Assembly (NCBI GenBank): GCA_900316975.1
Contig: ONFA01000044.1
Location: forward strand, 1-35,779
Origin: an uncultured Prevotellaceae bacterium
Lineage (GTDB): Bacteria > Bacteroidota > Bacteroidia > Bacteroidales > Bacteroidaceae
Reading direction: 5' to 3'
DNA length: 35,779 nt
The notes below the pieces were generated by a model. That model saw only the letters and a list, made by a program, of their open reading frames with translations, did not search any database and was not told the DNA's origin. Made by a program: the position numbers and the translations under genes. The stretch's first letter is position 1. Every line of letters begins with the position of its first letter. Of this stretch, positions 15,865 to 24,778 are shown one piece after another.

Positions 15865-17040
15865 ATGAAGAGTATTTTTCTGAAACGAGGCAAAGACGAA
15901 TCACTGAGACGTTTCCATCCGTGGATTTTCTCTGGCGCTATCCAGCGCATGAGCGAGGAACCCGAAGAGGGCGAGAAAGTGATGGTCTTTACAAGCGAAA
16001 ACGAATATATTGCCACAGGACATTTCCAGATTGGCAGCATCATGGTCAGAGTATTGTCCTTTGACAATGAAACGATTGACCAGTCTTTCTACGAACGGAG
16101 GCTTGCGACAGCCAAAGACGTTAGACGCTGTATCGGTGTGATGGATGGCGACAACAACACCTACCGTCTGGTGCATGGCGAGGGTGACAACCTTCCCGGT
16201 TTGGTCATCGACATCTATGGCAACACCGCCGTGATGCAAGCGCACTCTGTGGGCATGCACCTTGACCGCCAAATCATTGCCCAAGCACTGAAAGCCGTGA
16301 TGGGCGACGACATCTTGAACATTTTCTACAAGTCGGAAGCCACCTTACCCTTCAAGGCTGAATTGGGACAAGAAAACGGCTTCCTCTTGGGAGGCGACAC
16401 CGACGATGTGGCCATGGAGAACGGCTTGAAATTTCATGTCGATTGGCTCAAAGGTCAGAAGACAGGTTTCTTCGTGGATCAACGCGACAACCGCAGCCTT
16501 TTGGAGCAATACTCGAAGGGAAGGAAGGTGCTGAACATGTTCTGCTACACGGGTGGATTCTCTTTCTATGCCATGCGTGGTGGTGCAGAACTGGTGCATT
16601 CAGTTGATTCCTCGCAGAAAGCCATTGACCTGACGAAAGCGAACGTGGAACTGAACTTTCCGAACGACAAGCGTCATGAGGCATACGCAGAAGATGCCTT
16701 CAAGTTCATGGAGAAGATGCAGACACCTTACGACCTCATCATTCTCGACCCGCCAGCCTTTGCCAAGCACAAAGATGCCTTGCGCAATGCACTGAAGGGC
16801 TACACACGACTGAACCGGAAAGCCTTTGAGAAGATACAACCAGGTGGCATCCTGTTCACTTTCAGTTGTTCGCAAGCGGTAAACAAAGACCAGTTCCGTT
16901 CTGCCGTCTTCACAGCAGCAGCCCAAGCAGGTCGCAATGTGCGCATCCTCCATCAACTGCACCAACCAGCCGACCATCCCATCAACATCTACCATCCCGA
17001 AGGTGAATACTTAAAGGGATTAGTGTTATACGTAGAATAA
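15865..17040 (+). CDS. class I SAM-dependent 23S rRNA m5C methyltransferase, RlmI type
   Basis: This 391-residue protein has the layout of RlmI/YccW. An N-terminal PUA domain (1-~75) begins FLKRGKDESLRRFHPWIFSGAI. A linking segment follows (YRLVHGEGDNLPGLVIDIYG), then a Rossmann methyltransferase domain with the SAM-binding motif VLNMFCYTGGFSFYAMRGG and the catalytic DPPAFAKHK. The Cys in FTFSCSQAV is the expected position of the nucleophile. The E. coli enzyme makes m5C1962 in 23S rRNA; the same target is likely but inferred. The gene is full length and is the third in a run with DUF5063 and the exonuclease. Confidence 0.92.
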   Translation: MKSIFLKRGKDESLRRFHPWIFSGAIQRMSEEPEEGEKVMVFTSENEYIATGHFQIGSIMVRVLSFDNETIDQSFYERRLATAKDVRRCIGVMDGDNNTYRLVHGEGDNLPGLVIDIYGNTAVMQAHSVGMHLDRQIIAQALKAVMGDDILNIFYKSEATLPFKAELGQENGFLLGGDTDDVAMENGLKFHVDWLKGQKTGFFVDQRDNRSLLEQYSKGRKVLNMFCYTGGFSFYAMRGGAELVHSVDSSQKAIDLTKANVELNFPNDKRHEAYAEDAFKFMEKMQTPYDLIILDPPAFAKHKDALRNALKGYTRLNRKAFEKIQPGGILFTFSCSQAVNKDQFRSAVFTAAAQAGRNVRILHQLHQPADHPINIYHPEGEYLKGLVLYVE

Positions 17041-17042
17041 AA

Positions 17043-17157
17043 AAGTCAAAAGGCGTAACCCTTTGACTTACAAAGACGGGCACTCAGCACGAAATATTAT
17101 GCGCTGAGTGCCCGTAATATTATGTGCACGGTGCGTGAAATGAGAGGCGCACCGTGC
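17043..17157. repeat. three consecutive hairpins after the methyltransferase gene
   Basis: Three inverted repeats follow one another. The first pairs 17043-17053 with 17059-17069 (one mismatch). The second is a perfect 12-bp stem pairing 17077-17088 with 17103-17114. The third is a perfect 10-bp stem, GCACGGTGCG 17126-17135 with CGCACCGTGC 17148-17157. None is followed by a good T run, so classical termination is unlikely except perhaps by the first. mRNA 3'-end protection or a mobile palindrome cluster are alternatives. Confidence 0.7.
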
Positions 17158-17303
17158 CGACATTCGGCGAAGCATAATAATAATAGTCCAAGAGAATACT
17201 TTATTCGGTGAAGTTAAATCAATCAAAAACAGCAAAAAACAAGTTTACATCGCCTCCCTTTTAGTTAAAAAAAATTAAACACGCACGAAAAGCATGAAAA
17301 TCA

Positions 17304-17335
17304 TTTGGGAGGAATGCCAAAAGTCTGTAAATTTG
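17304..17335 (+). promoter_or_regulatory. promoter of the small-RNA candidate
   Basis: TTTG at 17304-17307, an exact 20-bp spacer and TAAATTTG at 17328-17335 give a full consensus Bacteroidetes promoter. No protein gene follows in this direction, and the next annotated gene is convergent. This is the main reason for calling a non-coding RNA downstream. Confidence 0.7.
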
Positions 17336-17340
17336 CACCG

Positions 17341-17410
17341 TGTTTTTCATGGTATTAGATTTATTTTAAGGTTAGTAAAGATTGCTTGTCGTGAGATAAG
17401 CAATTTTTTT
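17341..17410 (+). ncRNA. candidate 70-nt small RNA
   Basis: Transcription from the promoter at 17304-17335 would start near 17341. It would end at a hairpin made of ATTGCTT (17381-17387) and AAGCAAT (17398-17404) followed by seven T residues, a good intrinsic terminator. The roughly 70-nt product has no start codon followed by a useful frame. The body between promoter and terminator is A/T-rich with GGTATTAGAT as its most distinctive string. I cannot match it to a named RNA family from sequence alone. Confidence 0.6.
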
Positions 17411-17455
17411 GTTAGGGTACACCGTCATTCGCGACGAAGTACCCTAACATTTGTT
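17411..17455. terminator. second hairpin behind the small-RNA candidate
   Basis: A perfect 10-bp stem (GTTAGGGTAC 17411-17420 with GTACCCTAAC 17439-17448) follows the first terminator without a gap and is trailed by ATTTGTTTTT. It may be a back-up terminator, or may serve the minus-strand VanW transcript from the other side. Confidence 0.6.
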
Positions 17456-17577
17456 TTTGCCTCATACAAAAAACAGCGAACGCTGAAAATTGACAATTAG
17501 AGTTTTGTGCGTGCCTTTGGCACTATCTCGGAAAGAATGTGAGAGTCGAGTTTTTCTTCAGCGGCTTGCCACAACCC

Positions 17578-18402
17578 TCATTTTTCCTGAATAACCATTT
17601 CGGGTGTGCATTCATACATCACACGGGCATGATTGGTGCGAATGAGTTTGCTCTCCACGCATTCACCAGTATTGCGGTCGATGGTGTCGCGATAGACCTC
17701 GCCATTACGATAGACAATGCCATCTTCCCGTGAGAAATATTCACCTTCAGCATGGATGTGGTAGGTGTGTGGCAATTGTTCAATCGCCCGCAGTTCACCA
17801 CACAGGTATTCATCATCTACATACAGGCGCAACTGATAGGTGTTGGTGGTATTGTTCTTCACCCGATAGTCGATGTAATTGTATGAGATGCTGGTGCCTG
17901 TGCCAAAAGGGATTTGGCGACCATGATCAGGAAAGAGGTCGAGTGCATCATGATGATGGTGTTCTGTGATGGTGAGGTCGCTGTGGAGCACCATCCAATG
18001 AACAAGGTTGGAAAGTTGGCACATTCCGCCACCGATGCCCTTGCAGGGTTTTCCGTGCGTGATGGTCAGTCCCTCTTTGTAACCTCTGCTTTCAGTGGTG
18101 CGACCGATGAGCTTCCAAACGGAGAATGTTTCCCCTGGACGAATCAGAAGTCCATCTATGTGCTTGACAGCCAAAGCGAGGTTGACCGCCTTGTTCTCCT
18201 GCAACTGCATATCGACATTACCCAATCGTCTGCGGATGAGAGAATTATGACGATAGATAACCACTGGCAAAGATTCTTGTGTACGTACTTTGGCAAAATG
18301 AACACCCTTCAACGCATCTTGCAGATGCCGTTTCAAGATTTCTTTCTCCATTGAGAGACGATAAGTGAAAGGAGAAATTTCGCAGAACAGTTTTCGTGCC
18401 AT
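17578..18402 (-). CDS. VanW family protein
   Basis: This 274-residue protein matches the VanW family. The centre holds LIRPGETFSVWKLIGRTTESRGYKEG and the characteristic IGGGMCQLSNLVHWMVLHSDL, followed by TEHHHHDALDLFPDHGRQIPFGTGTSISYN and a C-terminal G5-like beta-rich region. No signal peptide is visible. VanW is an accessory protein of some vancomycin-resistance operons but its activity is unknown, and isolated VanW-like proteins are common in bacteria without such resistance. None of the other van genes is nearby, so no resistance role should be inferred. It is last in a three-gene run, 6 bp after the barrel gene. Confidence 0.85.
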   Translation of the reverse strand: MARKLFCEISPFTYRLSMEKEILKRHLQDALKGVHFAKVRTQESLPVVIYRHNSLIRRRLGNVDMQLQENKAVNLALAVKHIDGLLIRPGETFSVWKLIGRTTESRGYKEGLTITHGKPCKGIGGGMCQLSNLVHWMVLHSDLTITEHHHHDALDLFPDHGRQIPFGTGTSISYNYIDYRVKNNTTNTYQLRLYVDDEYLCGELRAIEQLPHTYHIHAEGEYFSREDGIVYRNGEVYRDTIDRNTGECVESKLIRTNHARVMYECTPEMVIQEK

Positions 18403-18408
18403 GACATT

Positions 18409-19125
18409 TTATTTGATATTATCCCCCTTGGTACGGACAAGGTCGAAGAGATAAGCCATCTTGATCTGAATGGTTTGGTTGGCAGAACGTCCGAAGTCAC
18501 CCCGTTTGCTGTTGTCATACATATCGCCCAAACCGTAGTAGTAGCGTCCTTGCAAAAGAAGGTGTCCGATGGGGGAAGAAAACTCCAAGCCCAAACCTGC
18601 AGCAATACCGTAGTCGAATGTCCTGTCGGGGTCTTTGCCATACTGATAGACAACGCCGTTGGGACGACGTGAAGTGTCCCATGTAGCACCACCCCGATGT
18701 TCCTTTCCGCCGAGATAAATTCCCACTTGCGGACCAGCCTCAAAAATGAACTTAAATCCCCGACGTTCACGTCCCCACCCCATCTGCATGAGGATGGGCA
18801 TCTCGATGAAATGCCAGTCACGTTTGTAAGTGTTTTCGGAGCCATCTTCTATCACCTCTTTCCATCCGAGGTTGTTGTACTGCACTTCGAGGGCAACGGC
18901 ACAGATGGTGGTGAAATACTTCTCACAGACGTAGCGGGAGGAAAAACCAATCATGGGCGCCCCCTTTTGAGTCTGCTTGATTTTAGGCACGAAGTCCATC
19001 GTGTTCATGGTATATCCACCAGTGAAGCCAATGGAGAGGTCGTTACGGTGCTCTCCCACCTGCGCAAAAGTTGGGGATGCAAAGATGAACGAGAAGATGA
19101 ATAATATGACTATTCTGAACTTCAT
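18409..19125 (-). CDS. outer-membrane beta-barrel protein, PorT-like
   Basis: This 238-residue protein begins with a clear signal peptide (MKFRIVILFIFSFIFASPTFA, cut before Q). It continues with alternating amphipathic strands ending in aromatic residues, typical of the porin family/PorT outer-membrane barrels of Bacteroidetes: IGFTGGYTMNTMDF, FEAGPQVGIYLGG, YGIAAGLGLEF, LLQGRYYYGLGDMY, and a C-terminal IQIKMAYLFDL. PorT itself is needed for type IX secretion, but many members of this barrel family have other roles, so the function stays open. It lies between the LysM gene (4 bp) and the VanW gene (6 bp), in one operon. Confidence 0.85.
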   Translation of the reverse strand: MKFRIVILFIFSFIFASPTFAQVGEHRNDLSIGFTGGYTMNTMDFVPKIKQTQKGAPMIGFSSRYVCEKYFTTICAVALEVQYNNLGWKEVIEDGSENTYKRDWHFIEMPILMQMGWGRERRGFKFIFEAGPQVGIYLGGKEHRGGATWDTSRRPNGVVYQYGKDPDRTFDYGIAAGLGLEFSSPIGHLLLQGRYYYGLGDMYDNSKRGDFGRSANQTIQIKMAYLFDLVRTKGDNIK

Positions 19126-19129
19126 CGGC

Positions 19130-20806
19130 TTATCTCACAAACACACTGCCATCAGCGCGATGGGTCACAATCATTATGGAGCGGTTCTGATAGCCCGACC
19201 ATTCATTCTTCTTCTCAAACACCATGGGGAACTCCATAGAGATGTAGGAGTAGTTGTGCAGGTTTTCGTAGAATGCAGAACCAAAGTCGTGGAGTCCCTT
19301 GATGAAGTAGGCACCAATGTCATAACCCAGTTCGCCATATTTGGGAAAACTGTTGTACTGATCCTGATTGAACCAACGACGGAAACGTCCGTTGAACTGC
19401 TGTATGCGGCTCGATGCCCCATTGCTGTAGAAAGAGGTGAAGAACTGGCACTGATACTTGCCCAGATACTTCTCATATTTTCCTGCAAAGGTTTGCCATT
19501 CGGGAAATCCAAAAAGTTGCACAGTGTATTCGCTGGTCAAGTCAAGCCCATCCAACTTCTTGCAGAGTGTCTCAAAGGCTGATGCCGAACTGCTGGTTGG
19601 GATGATGACGTTATTGCCACCCGTCTTTAATGCATCGCGAACTGTAGCCAAATCGCTGACGGTAGCACTGCTGTATTTGATGCCCTTTGCATCGAGGTCT
19701 TTCTTAAAATCGGTAATATAGGACATATTGTCAGCACGGTCATTCATGCTGACGAAAATGATGTTGTGGTCTTTGTGAATCAGGCTGAAACGGTTATAGA
19801 CCTGATTGTACAGCAAAGAGTTATGCGCATTGACCTGAAAGGTTGTGGGATGTTCATTCACCAAAGCAAGTTCATTGGAGAGTGGCACCACATGGGCAAT
19901 ACCATTTTGATGGGCAAAGTCAGCCACGCTCTTCACGTTCCACTGACGGATAGGTCCCACGATGAGTTGCATGTCCTTCATCTCCGCACGTTGCAAGATG
20001 CTGCTGACGGGAGTGGCTGGACTCACCTCATCGTAGGCAAACACTTCGACATTGCAACCACGCTGCTTGAGCGAATCGACAGCCAAAAGGAAGCCCTGAT
20101 AGAGATTGATCATCTTCTGAGACTCAACACTCACCTTGGTTTCAAACTTTGAGAATGGAAGGATGACAGCCACCTTGATGGTGGGGTACATCGTCACTTT
20201 GGGCTTGCTTTCCTCTTCTATCACCTTCTGCTGCTCAGCCTGATATTGAGCATTCTCCTCGGTCGTATAAGGGATGTTGAGCACTACGCCTTTCTTCAGT
20301 TTGCCTTTTTTTAGGTCAGGATTGGCATCAACGAGTTGGTCCACCGTCACCCCATACTGACGAGAGATGGAATAAAGAGTTTCCTTTTTCTTAACCTCAT
20401 GCAATGTCTTATAGCGAGGGCGATTAGGAGTCGGTGGCACTTCCACTCCTTGCTGAGCCTGTGCCTGCACTTGCTGACGCACCTGTTGCAGCACCTTTTG
20501 CTGAATGGATTGCTGTTGCACTGGCTGAACGGATTGCTGCTGCACTGGCAGAACGGGTTGCTGAGTGACAGGAGCAGCCACACTCTTCTGAGCACCTGCT
20601 GGCACATTGATGTTCTGCCCCGCCATGATGTGGTCGGCATCCAACCCCGGATTGATTTGAAGCAACGAAGCCACCGTGACATTATACTGACGTGCGATGC
20701 TATAGAGTGTTTCACCTGATTGCACTTCGTGCTTTTGTGTAGTTGTTTGTGCATTGACAACACAAGCCCACACTAAAGCCATGAAAAGAATTGCTATTTT
20801 TTTCAT
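19130..20806 (-). CDS. LysM-repeat protein with a periplasmic-binding (type 1) domain
   Basis: This 558-residue exported protein starts with a signal peptide (MKKIAILFMALVWACVVNA). Two LysM modules follow (HEVQSGETLYSIARQYNVTV and HEVKKKETLYSISRQYGVTV) separated by a Gln/Val/Pro-rich linker. The C-terminal ~370 residues resemble a type 1 periplasmic-binding/ABC substrate-binding fold (IKVAVILPFSKFE, YQGFLLAVDSLKQRG, LIVGPIRQWNVKSVADFA, VVPLSNE). LysM binds peptidoglycan, so the protein is held at the wall. Similar Bacteroidetes proteins are annotated as LysM amino-acid-binding-like; no transporter genes are nearby. I chose ATG at 20806; a TTG 27 bases earlier lies almost on the predicted transcription start. 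Confidence 0.87.
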   Translation of the reverse strand: MKKIAILFMALVWACVVNAQTTTQKHEVQSGETLYSIARQYNVTVASLLQINPGLDADHIMAGQNINVPAGAQKSVAAPVTQQPVLPVQQQSVQPVQQQSIQQKVLQQVRQQVQAQAQQGVEVPPTPNRPRYKTLHEVKKKETLYSISRQYGVTVDQLVDANPDLKKGKLKKGVVLNIPYTTEENAQYQAEQQKVIEEESKPKVTMYPTIKVAVILPFSKFETKVSVESQKMINLYQGFLLAVDSLKQRGCNVEVFAYDEVSPATPVSSILQRAEMKDMQLIVGPIRQWNVKSVADFAHQNGIAHVVPLSNELALVNEHPTTFQVNAHNSLLYNQVYNRFSLIHKDHNIIFVSMNDRADNMSYITDFKKDLDAKGIKYSSATVSDLATVRDALKTGGNNVIIPTSSSASAFETLCKKLDGLDLTSEYTVQLFGFPEWQTFAGKYEKYLGKYQCQFFTSFYSNGASSRIQQFNGRFRRWFNQDQYNSFPKYGELGYDIGAYFIKGLHDFGSAFYENLHNYSYISMEFPMVFEKKNEWSGYQNRSIMIVTHRADGSVFVR

Positions 20807-20837
20807 CTTCTTTGTAAGTTCTTTTGATTTCAAGGGG

Positions 20838-20869
20838 CAAAATTAGTGAAAAAAGCCAACCAAAGCAAA
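20838..20869 (-). promoter_or_regulatory. promoter of the LysM/PorT-like/VanW operon
   Basis: On the minus strand TTTG (20869-20866), 20 bp, TAATTTTG (20845-20838): a full consensus. It is divergent from the lipoprotein promoter about 60 bp away. Confidence 0.75.
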
Positions 20870-20930
20870 TTAAAAGCCCTTGTTGAGTTTTTTTAAGACG
20901 AAAATCGTGTGTTTTTAGGAATTGTTTGAC

Positions 20931-20938
20931 TAATTTTG
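20931..20938 (+). promoter_or_regulatory. -7 box of the lipoprotein-uvrA operon
   Basis: TAATTTTG followed by CA is a perfect -7 match, but no TTTG lies 20 bp upstream (only GTTTTT near 20911-20916). It implies a start near 20946, which rules out the TTG at 20936 as the start of the lipoprotein. Confidence 0.55.
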
Positions 20939-20953
20939 CATTTGAAAGAACAA

Positions 20954-21811
20954 ATGAGAACAAGAAAAATGACAATGAAGATAAAAATAACACTTGCCAT
21001 TTTAGGGGTGCTCTTCACTGTGGCTTGCAGCAAAGATGGCGACGAATATGGTGACGATTTTGCTTCGACAAGACAAAACACCACCAGCGAAAAGAAGAGC
21101 AAGGCAGAAACAGCAACATCGGGTGAGAATGAGGCTGCTCCTTGTGTCACATTCTACTCGGTGGATGAAGAAGACACTGTGACGGTAACCCCTGGCGAAT
21201 CACAGACAGCACAAGCCCCTCTCAACATCTCGTTGACAGCCAATGTGAGCAATCCGAAAAACTACAAATACATTTGCGAATGGCGCATATGGGAGGCTGA
21301 CAAGGACGAAAGTCAAACGCTGGTGACCCGATTCGAGGAGAACACCACTTACCTCCTCACCCGTTCGGGCGGTTACAACATCAAACTCTACGTGACCTTC
21401 AGTCAAGATGCCGACACGATTGAATACGAAAGCGAACCCATCAGCGTCGTCATCAGCGAGTCAAAACTGACGTGTCCTGATGGTTTCACCCCTAACAATG
21501 ACAGCATCAATGATACGTATCGCATCACGGCACAATCCATCATCAAACTCGATGCCAAATTCTTCAGTCGATGGGGAGAGAAAATCCATACAGCCACACT
21601 CGAGACAGCCAAGCATGTGGAAGGCGAACCCAACAAATTGATTCTCTGGGATGGAAAGAAAAATGGAAAAGTTGTTGACAATGGCATCTATCTACTCCAT
21701 CTTGATGCCCTTGGAAGCGACGGCAGAAAGTATAAAATAAAGAAAAGCATCACTGTGATGAAAGATTACCGTGAAGGCACCGAGAACACGACAGGAGGGG
21801 GTGATTCATGA
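20954..21811 (+). CDS. lipoprotein with a gliding-motility/CHU_C-like C-terminal domain
   Basis: This 285-residue protein has a lipoprotein signal ([17 protein letters not shown], lipobox FTVAC). An acidic, low-complexity stretch follows, then a PKD/Ig-like region ([28 protein letters not shown]). The C-terminal region (~170-265) matches the gliding-motility-associated C-terminal type: [53 protein letters not shown]. In secreted proteins this domain is a type IX secretion signal, but here it is joined to a lipid anchor, so it may simply be a beta-sandwich. The start at 20954 is the first ATG after the -7 box; 20969 and 20975 are alternatives. It overlaps uvrA by four bases (ATGA). Confidence 0.78.
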   Translation: MRTRKMTMKIKITLAILGVLFTVACSKDGDEYGDDFASTRQNTTSEKKSKAETATSGENEAAPCVTFYSVDEEDTVTVTPGESQTAQAPLNISLTANVSNPKNYKYICEWRIWEADKDESQTLVTRFEENTTYLLTRSGGYNIKLYVTFSQDADTIEYESEPISVVISESKLTCPDGFTPNNDSINDTYRITAQSIIKLDAKFFSRWGEKIHTATLETAKHVEGEPNKLILWDGKKNGKVVDNGIYLLHLDALGSDGRKYKIKKSITVMKDYREGTENTTGGGDS

Positions 21812-24471
21812 TAAAGATTGAAGGTGCGAGGGTGCACAACCTGAAGAATGTAGATGTAGAGATACCTCGCAACAGTTTGACAGTCATCACAGGATTGAGC
21901 GGCAGCGGCAAGTCATCGCTGGCGTTCGACACGATTTTTGCTGAAGGTCAGCGACGCTACATCGAGACCTTCAGTGCCTATATCCGCAATTTCTTAGGCG
22001 GCATGGAACGTCCCGATGTAGATAAGATCAGCGGATTATCGCCCGTCATCAGCATCGAGCAGAAGACCACCAACAAGAGCCCACGCTCCACGGTGGGAAC
22101 GGTGACAGAAGTCTATGACTATCTGCGACTGCTCTATGCCCGTGCTGGCGAGGCTTTCAGTTATGAGACAGGCGAGAAGATGGTCAAATACACCGAAGAG
22201 GACGTGATGCACCTCCTGCTGGAACAATACAACGGCAAGCGCATCTTCCTCTTGGCACCACTCGTTCAAAGCCGTAAAGGCCACTACCGCGAACTCTTCG
22301 ACAGCATCCGTAAGAAAGGCTATCTCTATGCCCGAGTGGATGGCGAAATCGTGGAGGTGACCGAGGGCATGAAGGTGGACAGATACAAGAACCACGACAT
22401 CGAAGTGGTCATCGACAAACTGGCTGTCAATGACAAGGACGAAGAGCGGCTGAAGAAGAGCCTCGAAGTGGCGATGAAGATGGGCGACGGGCAAATCATG
22501 ATACAGACCCTCCCCTCACCCTCCCTGCAGGGAGGGAGTAGTATCCCTACAAATGAAAACTCCAGCGAGTCAAGTAACCGCTCCCTCCCTATAGGGAGGG
22601 CAGGGGGAGGGTCTGTCCGTCACTATTCCAAGAAACTCATGTGCCCCACCACAGGACTCTGCTACCGCGACCCTGCTCCCCATAACTTCTCGTTCAACTC
22701 GCCACAAGGCGCCTGTCCCCACTGCAAGGGACTTGGCATCGTGCCAGCCGTCGATGTGGACAACGTCGATTACCAGGAGATGGCGAACTATGTGCAGGGA
22801 CTCAACATCGACGAGCAGAAGGCATGGGCAGAGAAATGGGCAGAATCGGTCGATAAGATGGTCGTGTGTCCCGAATGTGGCGGCAAACGTCTTAACAAAG
22901 AGGCACTCTACTTCCGCATCGATGGCAAGAACATCGCCGAGGTGTCCGACATGGAACTGCAACCGCTCTACGAATGGGTGACCACCGTGGAAGAACGGAT
23001 GGACAAGAAACAGGCAGCCATCGCCCATGAAATCATCAAGGAAATCAGCACACGACTCAAATTCCTGCTCGATGTGGGACTCCACTACTTGAGCCTCTCA
23101 CGCGGTTCGTCCACCCTCAGCGGCGGCGAGAGTCAACGCATCCGTCTTGCCACACAAATAGGCACCAAGTTGGTCAACGTACTATATATATTAGACGAAC
23201 CCAGCATCGGCTTGCACCAGCGCGACAACGTGCGGCTCATCAATTCCTTGAAGGAACTGCGCGACGAGGGCAACACCGTCATTGTGGTGGAGCACGACAA
23301 GGACATGATGCTCAATGCCGACTACATCGTCGATATGGGTCCCTTTGCGGGTCGGAAAGGTGGCGAAGTGGTCTTTCAGGGCACTCCGAAAGACATGCTG
23401 AAGACCTACACACTCACCTCACGCTTCCTCAACGGCAAGGAAAAAATCGAGGTGCCACCCACTCGGCGCAAAGGCAACGGACATATCCTCCGCATCGTTG
23501 GAGCCAAAGGAAACAACCTCAAGAACGTGAGCGTTGACATCCCCCTCGGCATGCTCGTCTGTGTGACTGGCGTGAGCGGTAGCGGTAAGTCAACCCTCAT
23601 CAACGATACCTTACAGCCTTACTTGAGCCAATTTTTTTATCATTCTCATCAAGAGCCACTTGCATACGATAAGATTGAAGGAGTGGAACACATCGACAAG
23701 GTGGTCAACGTCGATCAATCACCCATCGGTCGCATCCCTCGCAGCAACCCTGCCACCTACACCGACGTGTTCACCGACATCCGCCGTCTCTTCGTCGAAA
23801 TGCCCGAATCGAAGATGCGCTCCTACAAGCCCGGACGGTTCTCCTTCAACGTGGCAGGCGGACGTTGTGAAGTGTGTGGCGGCAACGGCTACAAGACCAT
23901 CCAGATGAACTTCCTGCCCGATGTGCTGGTGCCCTGCGAGGCTTGTCACGGCAAGCGATACAACCGCGAAACACTCGAAGTGCGCTTCAAAGGCAAGAAC
24001 ATAGCCGATGTGTTGGGCATGACCATCAACCAAGCCGTGGAGTTCTTCGAGAACCAGCCCAAGATTCTGCAGAAAATCAAGGTGCTGCAAGAGGTCGGAT
24101 TGGGCTATATCAAACTCGGTCAGCCCTCCTCCACCCTCTCCGGCGGCGAAAGCCAGCGTGTGAAACTCGCCACCGAACTGGCGAAGAAGGACACGGGCAA
24201 GACACTCTACATCCTCGACGAACCCACCACAGGACTGCATTTCGAAGACATCCGCACCCTCATGGTCGTGCTCAACCGCCTCGTCGATAAGGGCAACACC
24301 GTCATTGTCATCGAACACAACCTTGATGTCATCAAACTCGCCGACCACATCATCGACATGGGTCCCGAAGGAGGACGGGAAGGCGGCACCGTCGTGGTGA
24401 CAGGCACCCCCGAAGAGGTGGCAAAGAGTGGCAAGGGCATCACAGCCGCATTCCTCCAGAAAGAACTGTAA
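21808..24471 (+). CDS. uvrA: UvrA-family excinuclease ATPase with in-frame repeat insertion
   Basis: This 887-residue protein is a DNA-damage-recognition ATPase of nucleotide excision repair. Walker A motifs GLSGSGKS (29-36) and GVSGSGKS (~586-593), signature LSGGESQR (~438 and ~779), [18 protein letters not shown] and the C-terminal zinc module CEVCGGNG...CEACHG are all present. The first zinc module is altered: CPTTGLC replaces the CxxC pair, while CPHC is intact, a form I associate with the second UvrA of Bacteroidetes. Residues ~233-269 are foreign to the family and come from a palindromic element at 22504-22615. The length is shorter than the usual 940-950 residues. It starts with ATG overlapping the lipoprotein stop. 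Confidence 0.92.
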   Translation: MIKIEGARVHNLKNVDVEIPRNSLTVITGLSGSGKSSLAFDTIFAEGQRRYIETFSAYIRNFLGGMERPDVDKISGLSPVISIEQKTTNKSPRSTVGTVTEVYDYLRLLYARAGEAFSYETGEKMVKYTEEDVMHLLLEQYNGKRIFLLAPLVQSRKGHYRELFDSIRKKGYLYARVDGEIVEVTEGMKVDRYKNHDIEVVIDKLAVNDKDEERLKKSLEVAMKMGDGQIMIQTLPSPSLQGGSSIPTNENSSESSNRSLPIGRAGGGSVRHYSKKLMCPTTGLCYRDPAPHNFSFNSPQGACPHCKGLGIVPAVDVDNVDYQEMANYVQGLNIDEQKAWAEKWAESVDKMVVCPECGGKRLNKEALYFRIDGKNIAEVSDMELQPLYEWVTTVEERMDKKQAAIAHEIIKEISTRLKFLLDVGLHYLSLSRGSSTLSGGESQRIRLATQIGTKLVNVLYILDEPSIGLHQRDNVRLINSLKELRDEGNTVIVVEHDKDMMLNADYIVDMGPFAGRKGGEVVFQGTPKDMLKTYTLTSRFLNGKEKIEVPPTRRKGNGHILRIVGAKGNNLKNVSVDIPLGMLVCVTGVSGSGKSTLINDTLQPYLSQFFYHSHQEPLAYDKIEGVEHIDKVVNVDQSPIGRIPRSNPATYTDVFTDIRRLFVEMPESKMRSYKPGRFSFNVAGGRCEVCGGNGYKTIQMNFLPDVLVPCEACHGKRYNRETLEVRFKGKNIADVLGMTINQAVEFFENQPKILQKIKVLQEVGLGYIKLGQPSSTLSGGESQRVKLATELAKKDTGKTLYILDEPTTGLHFEDIRTLMVVLNRLVDKGNTVIVIEHNLDVIKLADHIIDMGPEGGREGGTVVVTGTPEEVAKSGKGITAAFLQKEL
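22504..22615. repeat. palindromic element inserted in frame in uvrA (copy A)
   Basis: This 112-bp stretch aligns without gaps to 25751-25862 inside mutS2. The first 42 bases are identical between the two copies. The ends form an imperfect long inverted repeat, and each arm holds its own palindrome (CCCTCCCTGCAGGGAGGG on the left, CCCTCCCTATAGGGAGGG on the right). It is read as about 37 extra residues starting [14 protein letters not shown] and ending in GGS. Confidence 0.85.
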
Positions 24472-24529
24472 GGTTGTGAAGGAACGGCGATTCATGAAAA
24501 ATCAAAAAAATTCTCTTTTTGTTTGGTGG

Positions 24530-24625
24530 TTAACAGAAATAATCGTGCCATGGAGTGCGTCTCTTCATCGAGTGCTGTATCTCATGCACCTCCATACCTG
24601 CTGCTATGGCTTCTTCGCGTGTCAC
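24530..24625 (-). other. short minus-strand ORF behind a consensus -7 box, possible gene remnant
   Basis: A minus-strand -7 match TACCTTTG lies at 24657-24650. Downstream of it a GTG at 24625 opens 31 codons (VTREEAIAAGMEVHEIQHSM, then KRRTPWHDYFC). The Ala/Glu-rich start looks like the N-terminal helix of a real protein, but it stops after 31 residues and no -33 box of good quality is present. I read it as a truncated gene or a very small protein and cannot name its family. It also accounts for much of the 24472-24716 gap. Confidence 0.3.
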
Positions 24626-24716
24626 AATATCTTATAGATGTTTAGCGTACAAAGGTAAACAAAAAACTATTTCTTATCTAAACCATGTGCTTAAAAACAA
24701 CAAATTCTTGTCCAAT

Positions 24717-24748
24717 TTTCTCTTTTATCTCTAAAATCACTAACTTTG
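24717..24748 (+). promoter_or_regulatory. promoter of mutS2
   Basis: TTTC (24717-24720), 20 bp, TAACTTTG (24741-24748) followed by CA. The predicted transcript starts near 24756, so translation cannot begin at the TTG inside the -7 box (24746). This supports the TTG at 24779. Confidence 0.65.
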
Positions 24749-24778
24749 CACACAAGAACAAGATATTCTAACGAAAAA

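Noticed and set aside
17578..18402. VanW protein as evidence of vancomycin resistance
   Set aside because: No vanA/B ligase, vanH, vanX or vanRS gene is nearby; isolated VanW-like proteins are widespread.
23719..24495. 258-codon frame antisense to uvrA
   Set aside because: It is a by-product of codon bias in uvrA; the His/Asp/Val-rich composition without motifs is typical of such shadows.
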